Source: Gammaproteobacteria bacterium (GTDB lineage Bacteria; Pseudomonadota; Gammaproteobacteria; S012-40). From it: a stretch of DNA of 8,449 nt. The notes beneath the pieces are model-generated. The model did not search any database and was not told the origin of the DNA. It saw only the letters and a program-made list of their open reading frames with translations. This document shows, piece by piece, positions 1-4,841 of the stretch. Location of the stretch: positions 1 to 8,449 of the forward strand of contig JAOUGF010000074.1 in the NCBI GenBank assembly GCA_029857925.1, written 5' to 3'. The stretch's first letter is position 1; each line of letters begins with the position of its first letter. The position numbers were made by a program, and so were the translations under genes.

Positions 1-531
1 TGCCACCTTTATCCAATCTACGCGTGGTGATGTACCGCTTGGCAAACGATAAAGCTCCCAAGTTGTCGCCAATGAGTTGATGCTGCTGCTGACATACACT
101 GTGCCGCCGCTCATTCTAAGCTTGGAGCTGTCGAATACAAACGATGCGGGAAGGGTGGCATAAACATAGGCAGATGACTTTGCCGACTCGCCCGAGCCGG
201 AAACACGCGTGATTCTGAAATATATAGTTTGATTGTTACCCGTGGAGCCAATTGAGATCGTAGCAGGGCTAGCGGTAACCGGGCTCGTCGTTGCCAACGT
301 CCAACCGCTTGCGTTAGGATCGGCAGAACCGGAGTAGTAAATTTTGTAGGAATCCCCGCTTTGAGCTTGCCAGCTTACCGTCGCCGATTCGTTTACGACT
401 GAAACATCAATGGTACCGCTATAGGCGGCGATAGTAGAAAGTGTATTCGTGGATGATTTTTTGGCGTCACATGAAACAAGGGTAAAGACGAGACCAAAAA
501 TAAAGATGTGTACCAAATATTTGAATTTCAT
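1..531 (-). CDS. Putative lipoprotein with fibronectin type III-like domain (partial, C-terminus outside window)
   Basis: The reading frame is open from an ATG at 531 down to the left window edge (177 codons, no stop seen). The start is supported by a GAGG Shine-Dalgarno at 541-544, nine bases upstream. The N-terminus is a short basic segment, a hydrophobic core (residues 6-19) and a lipobox L18-V19-S20-C21, so it should be cleaved and lipidated at Cys21. Asp22 at the +2 position is, in enterobacteria, an inner-membrane retention signal; whether that rule holds here is unknown. After a Ser/Thr-rich linker (22-38), residues about 38-125 look like a fibronectin type III fold: a TVSWQA strand, a YKIYYSG strand and a TIYFRITRV strand followed by GSGESAKSS. 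Residues 126-177 begin a further Ser-rich, beta-type segment. Such domains usually serve binding or spacing; no catalytic motif is visible. The lipoprotein call is firm, the function unknown. Confidence 0.85.
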   Translation of the reverse strand, partial: MKFKYLVHIFIFGLVFTLVSCDAKKSSTNTLSTIAAYSGTIDVSVVNESATVSWQAQSGDSYKIYYSGSADPNASGWTLATTSPVTASPATISIGSTGNNQTIYFRITRVSGSGESAKSSAYVYATLPASFVFDSSKLRMSGGTVYVSSSINSLATTWELYRLPSGTSPRVDWIKVA

Positions 532-971
532 GGCATGCAGCCTCATGTTAAAGAAGTCGGTTATAAAAAACCTAAAAATTCAATGCAGCCGCGTTATCTG
601 CGCATGCCCACTGTTATTCGTGTTGCCATCATCAACTTGATTGAATTTTGTTGAGGTTCAATAAAGCTAAATACAGGAAAATATGGCACTAGTATTGAGG
701 TATCGGCTTTCAATGAGAAACATTTAGTTACATTTCAAGACCAAGGTCACAGTTGTGTTGCTTGTTCTTTGGATACATGGCAACGATTTGAGTCCGTGCG
801 GTAGGGTCTATTATTACGCACAAATAAGAAATATATTGTGAGACTTCTTGCGAACGGATTCATAAGCGCATGCTTTACTTATTAGTGTGAAGAACAGCTC
901 GAAACTCTCCAACCTGCACTCTTTTTCGGTACAGCGTAGTCGCACATTACTTATCTCGATCTGATAGAACC

Positions 972-993
972 AAGGTCAACTATTGGTGACCTT
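972..993. repeat. Inverted repeat AAGGTCA-N8-TGACCTT
   Basis: A perfect 7-bp inverted repeat (972-978 and 987-993) is separated by 8 bases, giving half-sites about 15 bp centre to centre. This geometry fits either a dimeric regulator site or a small RNA hairpin. A single AAGGTCA half-site also occurs at 743-749 and AGGTCA at 1038-1043. No gene start lies close by, so its role is unknown. Confidence 0.5.
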
Positions 994-1021
994 TGCCATC
1001 CAGTATTTTACCAATACCGCT

Positions 1022-1036
1022 GGCGCGCGGCGCGCC
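1022..1036. repeat. GC-rich palindrome GGCGCGC-G-GCGCGCC
   Basis: Two perfect 7-bp arms flank a single G, in DNA that is otherwise AT-rich. It lies between two other inverted repeats (972-993 and 1055-1071). It could fold as a 5-bp GC stem with a 5-base loop in RNA. Its function is unknown. Confidence 0.5.
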
Positions 1037-1054
1037 CAGGTCACGACATATTCC

Positions 1055-1074
1055 ACGGTGTCACACACCGTTTT
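1055..1074 (+). repeat. Hairpin ACGGTGT-CAC-ACACCGT followed by a short T run
   Basis: A 7-bp perfect stem (1055-1061 with 1065-1071) has a 3-base loop and runs directly into TTTT (1071-1074). This is a weak terminator-like shape for plus-strand transcription, but the T run is short and no plus-strand gene lies upstream. It may instead be the 3' end of an unannotated transcript from this gap. Confidence 0.35.
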
Positions 1075-2061
1075 GCGAGTAAAAAATTTTCGGCAGTAAA
1101 TTCTATGACAGTTTCCTCGCACATTGCGCCAGACGATTCATATACACCAGTGTTTATGTCTGTTTGCCTATACACAGGCCCTTAGGAACATCCCCTAGAT
1201 TTTAGAACTGTGGTACGCACATTCGTCTCACCGCATAAGGTAAGTTTTGAGCAGGGCAAATCCAAAAATTGAGGTAAATTCGAAGTGCCCATTGGGCCGG
1301 GCGTCATCGCCGTGTACCGGTTTGTCGCATACGTAGCGTCGTGCGCTGGTTCCATGGTGTGCGGATATGGTCTCAATGACCTTCGCGGTGCCACCCAACG
1401 TGGCATACAGGTAAATGAAGCCTGGTAAGTAATGATAGGCATTGAGCCGATGGGTCAGTAGTGGGGGTACGTTCCGCTTGGAATAAACACGCAGTACCAT
1501 TGTAGTAATTCTTTTGCGATACATTACCCTCAACTATGCCCAGGCTTGGCAATTTGGCCGCAGTGCTGGGCTATGCGCCAGCAGACCTCGCATTTATGCG
1601 CCGCATTTTGGGGTTTTGGACGCCTTTTTTACTGCACTTGCTAGATAAGTACTCCACCCTTAAAAAGTTACAACGGCCTCGTGATCATGTGTAGAAGTTC
1701 GCCGTCCTGAGTGAGTACATCCTTACTCCATCAGCCGCATTTCTAAAGGCGTGAGCACCCTATGTTTTTTCAAACATTCGTGGTAATGCGCGGAAAGGCG
1801 TTTTCGTTAGTCTACTTACCGCGTACTACGTGTGTGTAATAGGTAAACTTAGTGCGGTAAAGTAAGTGGTGTCTAGCACGGAGAATGTCTACCTAGTTGG
1901 TAGGTGTATTTCTACGGCGAGGGGTAGGTGATTCAATAGTTGGCGGGTGATTACCTAGCGAAGGAATGCAAACTATATCGAGCGGAGTGGTGTATTCATC
2001 GTTCAATAGTTGCGTTGCTATTTTTATTTTATCTTCGTTTAGATGGTTGCCTTCCCTACAT

Positions 2062-2071
2062 TTGAATTCAA
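2062..2071. promoter_or_regulatory. Palindrome TTGAATTCAA upstream of the di-heme cytochrome gene
   Basis: A perfect 10-bp palindrome sits about 30 bases before the cytochrome ATG. It lies in a plausible operator position but does not match a full FNR or CRP box, because the two halves have no central spacer. No convincing -35/-10 pair could be fixed nearby, so the assignment is tentative. Confidence 0.2.
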
Positions 2072-2102
2072 TTGTGTGAACTGACCAAAATGAGGGATTT
2101 CC

Positions 2103-3311
2103 ATGCACTGTATAAAACATATTGCTGCTATCGCTGCGGTGGGCTTAACGATGTCCGGGGGGTGGGGCAGCGCACATGCCGGATCTATGATTGGCGCCGG
2201 CGCATTGGACAAAGCAACATTGGGCGAGTTGCTCTATTTCGATCAGAATTTGTCGATCAACAGAAATCAAGCGTGCGCGAGTTGTCACACCCCGCCCCAT
2301 TTTGTAGATCCTGCCAATGTTGCGAATCCCGCCAATTCGCCCGTATCACTGGGTTCGGATCGGACGCTGAACGGCGGTAGAAATGCACCCAGCGCGGCTT
2401 ATGCCGCCTTCAGCCCGTTATTCCACTGGAATGCGACCGATGGTTTGTATATTGGTGGGCAGTTTTGGGATGGCCGCGCGGGGACACTGGCCGAACAAGC
2501 TAAAGGACCCTTCCTCAATCCGGTAGAAATGGCAATGCCCAGTAAGGGTGCCGTGCTCAAACGCATCGCTGAAAGGGCTAACAGCAATTTCGACCGGTAT
2601 CGCAAGCTGTTTTACAGCGTATACGGCGTAAAAACAGATCAGTTGCGCGATCCCGAGAGCGACGTAGAAACTAACGCACTCTATGATATGGTGGCGGATG
2701 CTATTTCCGCTTTTGAGAAGACCGGCAAGTTCAATCAGTTCTCTTCAAAATTTGACTACGTGCTCGCGGGTAAAGCGGCATTTACACCGTCGGAAGCTAA
2801 CGGACAGGCAATATTCAATGGAAAGGCCGGTTGCATCGCCTGCCACACCAGTACATCGGGTACCGCACCCGATGGCAGCGTCATGCCCCCCATGTTTACG
2901 GATTTTACCTATGACAATATAGGCATACCTAAGAGTATGAATCCATTAATTGCAGGCAACGCGATCGATCAAGGCTTAGGTGGTCGTGCAGATATCGTTG
3001 CACGTGACCCCAGCGGCAGTCAAATCGGTAAGTTTAAAGTCATGAGTCTGCGCAACATCGCGGTGACTGCGCCTTATGGTCACAACGGTTTTTTTGCAAC
3101 GCTAGAAGACATTGTGCACTTTTATAATACTCGTGATGTAGCTTCTGAACGTTGGCCGGCGCCGGAGGTTACACAAAATGTGAATACCGAGGAGTTGGGC
3201 AATCTGGGGTTGAGCGCGCAGGAAGAGGCGGATGTCGTTGCGTTCCTACGCACGCTGACCGATGGATACGGTGCGCCTTTGAATCAGTTCGCGTTCCCGC
3301 CGTTCCCCTAA
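2103..3311 (+). CDS. Di-heme cytochrome c peroxidase / MauG family protein
   Basis: This 402-residue exported di-heme protein belongs to the bacterial cytochrome c peroxidase/MauG family. These enzymes act in the periplasm, reducing peroxide or oxidising a protein partner through a high-valent iron state. The start is set by GAGGG at 2092-2096, six bases before the ATG. Residues 1-26 form a Sec signal ending in AHA, with likely cleavage after Ala26. Two CXXCH heme sites are intact: C58-A-S-C61-H62 and C244-I-A-C247-H248. Downstream is the family signature LRNIAVTAPYGHNG (316-329). Tyr341, in VHFYN, falls where MauG-type proteins carry a Tyr axial ligand and classical peroxidases a Met; this alignment is from memory. 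Length is normal for the family. The gene stands alone and ends at a strong terminator, with no mau genes or other partner beside it. The family is certain; the substrate and physiological role are not. Confidence 0.95.
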   Translation: MHCIKHIAAIAAVGLTMSGGWGSAHAGSMIGAGALDKATLGELLYFDQNLSINRNQACASCHTPPHFVDPANVANPANSPVSLGSDRTLNGGRNAPSAAYAAFSPLFHWNATDGLYIGGQFWDGRAGTLAEQAKGPFLNPVEMAMPSKGAVLKRIAERANSNFDRYRKLFYSVYGVKTDQLRDPESDVETNALYDMVADAISAFEKTGKFNQFSSKFDYVLAGKAAFTPSEANGQAIFNGKAGCIACHTSTSGTAPDGSVMPPMFTDFTYDNIGIPKSMNPLIAGNAIDQGLGGRADIVARDPSGSQIGKFKVMSLRNIAVTAPYGHNGFFATLEDIVHFYNTRDVASERWPAPEVTQNVNTEELGNLGLSAQEEADVVAFLRTLTDGYGAPLNQFAFPPFP

Positions 3312-3341
3312 TTAGTTCTAGGATTTTTTGTCACTGCAATC

Positions 3342-3371
3342 GGCCCCGCGCAAGCGGGGCCTTTTTTGTTT
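3342..3371 (+). terminator. Rho-independent terminator of the di-heme cytochrome gene
   Basis: An 8-bp perfect GC-rich stem (GGCCCCGC 3342-3349 with GCGGGGCC 3354-3361) carries a GCAA tetraloop of the GNRA class. Six T residues follow (3362-3367), then G and TTT. It lies 30 bases after the TAA and insulates the cytochrome gene from the sigma-factor operon. Confidence 0.95.
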
Positions 3372-3429
3372 ACGAGGTAGACAAGACCCCAGCTCACATT
3401 GTGGTATTCTAAGACGCGCTCAGCGTTTT

Positions 3430-3458
3430 TTGCGATTTTTTAACTTGTTGATTATATA
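3430..3458 (+). promoter_or_regulatory. Putative housekeeping-type promoter of the sigma/anti-sigma/caspase operon
   Basis: TTGCGA (3430-3435) and TATATA (3453-3458) are separated by 17 bases in an AT-rich stretch immediately after the upstream terminator. The pair matches sigma-70 -35/-10 elements reasonably well and would start transcription near 3465, leaving a leader of about 25-30 bases before the first ribosome binding site. An additional promoter read by the operon's own ECF factor is common in such systems but could not be identified. Other AT-rich hexamers nearby make the exact assignment uncertain. Confidence 0.45.
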
Positions 3459-3479
3459 TTAAAAAATAAAGTGACCTTT

Positions 3480-3485
3480 AGGAGG
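3480..3485 (+). promoter_or_regulatory. Consensus Shine-Dalgarno AGGAGG ahead of a leader ORF
   Basis: A full consensus AGGAGG lies seven bases before a GTG at 3493, but 39 bases before the TTG that starts the sigma factor. It is therefore well placed for the 11-codon leader ORF and badly placed for the sigma factor, which has its own weaker GAGG at 3513-3516, eight bases before TTG. Confidence 0.6.
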
Positions 3486-3492
3486 GCGCGAG

Positions 3493-3528
3493 GTGTTTAA
3501 TGACTATGCAACGAGGATTTTACTTTGA
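3493..3528 (+). CDS. Putative 11-residue leader peptide translationally coupled to the sigma factor
   Basis: A GTG with a consensus AGGAGG seven bases upstream opens an 11-codon frame (MFNDYATRILL) ending at TGA 3526-3528. That stop overlaps the TTG start of the ECF sigma gene as TTGA, the same geometry as the ATGA junction between the sigma and anti-sigma genes. This suggests that ribosomes finishing the leader re-initiate on the weak TTG, so leader translation would set sigma-factor synthesis. The peptide has no obvious run of a single regulatory amino acid. The frame and ribosome binding site are read directly from the sequence; the coupling is inferred. Alternatively the AGGAGG could simply act as a ribosome standby site. 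Confidence 0.45.
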   Translation: MFNDYATRILL

Positions 3529-4013
3529 GTGTGGACGCTGCTGAACTTTATACACGCTATGGACCCATGGTGTTGCGGCGCTGTCGGCAGTTGTTGCGCA
3601 ATGAGGACAACGCGGTGGATGCGATGCAAGACGTATTTGTTAAATTGCTGGAAAACCAGTCACGACTGGATGACCGAGGACTGTCGTCGCTGTTATACAC
3701 AATGGCGACGAACATTTGTCTGAACCATATACGCAGCAAAAAACGCAAACCCACGGCTTCGTATGACGAAGATGAATCCTTGCTCGATAAGATCGCGACG
3801 ATAGAGGAGCCGGTGGATGTCGGTGATGCGGGGCGTTTATTGGATCGCATCTTCAAGCGTCACCCGGCGTCTACGCGGACGATCGCAACCCTGCATCTGC
3901 ATGACGGATTGACATTGGAACAGACGGCGCAACAGGTAGGGTTGTCAGTGTCCGGGGTACGCAAACGACTGCGCACATTGACCGCGCATCTGCAACAGTT
4001 GAGAGAGCTATGA
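3525..4013 (+). CDS. ECF-type RNA polymerase sigma factor
   Basis: This 162-residue sigma-70 family protein has the size and layout of the extracytoplasmic function group. Region 2 covers about residues 6-75: RYGPMVLRRCRQLL, then AVDAMQDVFVKLLEN for core binding, then LLYTMATNICLNHIRSKKRK for -10 recognition. A short acidic linker follows (80-100). Region 4 covers about 105-160, with the helix-turn-helix LTLEQTAQQVGLSVSGVRKRL (129-149) for -35 recognition. The start is TTG at 3525, supported by GAGG at 3513-3516. An in-frame TGA at 3501-3503 rules out an upstream start, and the ATGs at 3500 and 3506 are in another frame. The stop overlaps the anti-sigma ATG by four bases (ATGA, 4010-4013), so the two proteins are probably made in a fixed ratio. 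It probably activates its own operon and other targets when the anti-sigma is relieved. Confidence 0.93.
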   Translation: MSVDAAELYTRYGPMVLRRCRQLLRNEDNAVDAMQDVFVKLLENQSRLDDRGLSSLLYTMATNICLNHIRSKKRKPTASYDEDESLLDKIATIEEPVDVGDAGRLLDRIFKRHPASTRTIATLHLHDGLTLEQTAQQVGLSVSGVRKRLRTLTAHLQQLREL

Positions 4014-4837
4014 AATCACAGACTTCAGCCCAATGGACAGACTTCGACCTCGAGCAATATGCGCTCGGGGAACTGGACGCGGGAAGGCGTCGCATGTTGG
4101 ACGCGTGTCTGGCGGATGATGCAGAATTACGCGCGCGAATCGTCGCAATTGAACAGTCCAATCACGCCATACTGAACAAATATTCGGCTGAATATATGGC
4201 GGCACAAATCGAAAATAGACGTAAAAGCGATCATTTGCATACAACTGGTCGCGCGCCAATCCAGATGCGTAGCACGTTAGCGTGGGCGAAGTGGTCTTAT
4301 GCGTTGCCCGTCGTCGCGGTGTCGTTGCTGTCGTTGGTGATGCTACGACAAGGGCTGACACCCCACACGCCCGACGCGATGCTGGCGTCTGCAGTTGAGG
4401 ATGTGGCGATGGAACGCGCCAAGGGGCGTAACACAGCATTGCGTATATTCAGAAAGACGGCGCAAGGCGCGGAGCAGTTGAATGACCGCGAGAGTGCCCG
4501 GTCGGGCGATATATTGCAGTTGCAGTATGTCGCAGAGGGTGCCGCCTTTGGGATGATTTTTTCTGTGGATGGTAACGGCACCGTCACCCACCATACATCG
4601 AAAGACGCACACGCGATAGCGTTGGTCAAAGGCGCTGCGGTGGCGCTCAACGGGGCCTATGAATTGGATAATGCGCCGCGTTTCGAGCGGTTTTTTTTCG
4701 TGAAAGGGAGTCGCTCGTTCAGTTTCAAAGAGCTTGGTGTCGCGCCTCAGCTGACGGCCATCCAAGCGGATCCAAATTATATTGTGTCGTTACCCGCAGG
4801 TTATACGTTGTCGAGCATCTTGTTGAATAAGGAATAA
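4010..4837 (+). CDS. Single-pass membrane anti-sigma factor with a periplasmic sensor-like domain
   Basis: This 275-residue protein begins with a cytoplasmic anti-sigma-like helical domain (about 9-70: DLEQYALGELDAGRRRMLDA, then DDAELRARI). One membrane segment follows near residues 96-112 (YALPVVAVSLLSLVMLR), then a periplasmic region of about 160 residues. The N-domain resembles RskA-type anti-sigma domains and lacks the HXXXCXXC zinc motif of the ZAS/zf-HC2 class. The periplasmic part (about 130-270) contains SGDILQLQYVAEGAAFG, FSVDGNGTVTHH and FERFFFVKG. This pattern recalls DUF4384-like domains found beside or inside caspase-type proteins in other bacteria; that comparison is from memory. 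The gene overlaps the sigma gene and is followed directly by the caspase gene, which supports a role in restraining the upstream sigma factor until an envelope signal appears. The signal is unknown. Confidence 0.85.
   Translation: MKSQTSAQWTDFDLEQYALGELDAGRRRMLDACLADDAELRARIVAIEQSNHAILNKYSAEYMAAQIENRRKSDHLHTTGRAPIQMRSTLAWAKWSYALPVVAVSLLSLVMLRQGLTPHTPDAMLASAVEDVAMERAKGRNTALRIFRKTAQGAEQLNDRESARSGDILQLQYVAEGAAFGMIFSVDGNGTVTHHTSKDAHAIALVKGAAVALNGAYELDNAPRFERFFFVKGSRSFSFKELGVAPQLTAIQADPNYIVSLPAGYTLSSILLNKE
4295..4345 (+). other. Transmembrane segment of the anti-sigma factor
   Basis: These codons encode residues 96-112, a stretch of about 17 mostly hydrophobic residues flanked by Lys94 and Arg113. 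It is the only membrane-spanning candidate in the protein. The expected topology is N-terminus in the cytoplasm, holding the sigma factor, and C-terminus in the periplasm. Confidence 0.75.
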
Positions 4838-4841
4838 TAAA
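4829..4841 (+). promoter_or_regulatory. Ribosome binding site AAGGA and tandem stops at the anti-sigma/caspase junction
   Basis: AAGGA (4829-4833) lies inside the last codons of the anti-sigma gene, seven bases before the caspase ATG at 4841. The anti-sigma gene ends with two consecutive TAA codons (4835-4840) that abut this ATG, so there is no spacer between the genes. It supports the ATG at 4841 over in-frame Mets at 4892 and 4904, which have no visible binding site. Confidence 0.75.

Larger units (their letters stand above)
532..2102. other. Long intergenic stretch without a convincing gene
   Basis: Between the divergent lipoprotein and cytochrome genes lie about 1570 bases in which no reading frame looks like a real protein. 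The longest frames (minus strand, 1228-1533 and 1182-1442, which overlap each other, and 1893-2120) have no clear ribosome binding site, no recognisable domain and an amino-acid make-up typical of chance frames. The stretch looks more AT-rich than its neighbours. The visible structures are the inverted repeats at 972-1071, a long-loop inverted repeat (TTACCGC 1816-1822, GCGGTAA 1854-1860), a small hairpin ACCTA/TAGGT near 1890-1905, and a 10-bp palindrome just before the cytochrome gene. It could be decayed coding sequence, an unrecognised small RNA locus, or spacer. No transposase, tRNA or integration signature was seen. Confidence 0.6.

Noticed and set aside
1228..1533. Possible small minus-strand gene of 101 codons, with an overlapping 86-codon frame
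   Set aside because: There is no clear ribosome binding site, known motif or convincing codon pattern, and two overlapping frames are equally open. It is kept only as a remark on the gap.
1893..2120. Minus-strand 75-codon frame overlapping the cytochrome start
   Set aside because: It would overlap the ribosome binding site and signal peptide of a certain gene and has no recognisable feature.
2072..2380. Plus-strand 102-codon frame overlapping the start of the cytochrome gene
   Set aside because: It lies out of frame with the clear heme-binding product and lacks its own binding site; it is a shadow frame.
3500..3508. ATG codons at 3500 and 3506 as the sigma factor start
   Set aside because: Both are out of frame with the sigma gene, and an in-frame TGA at 3501-3503 blocks any upstream extension, so TTG at 3525 is used.
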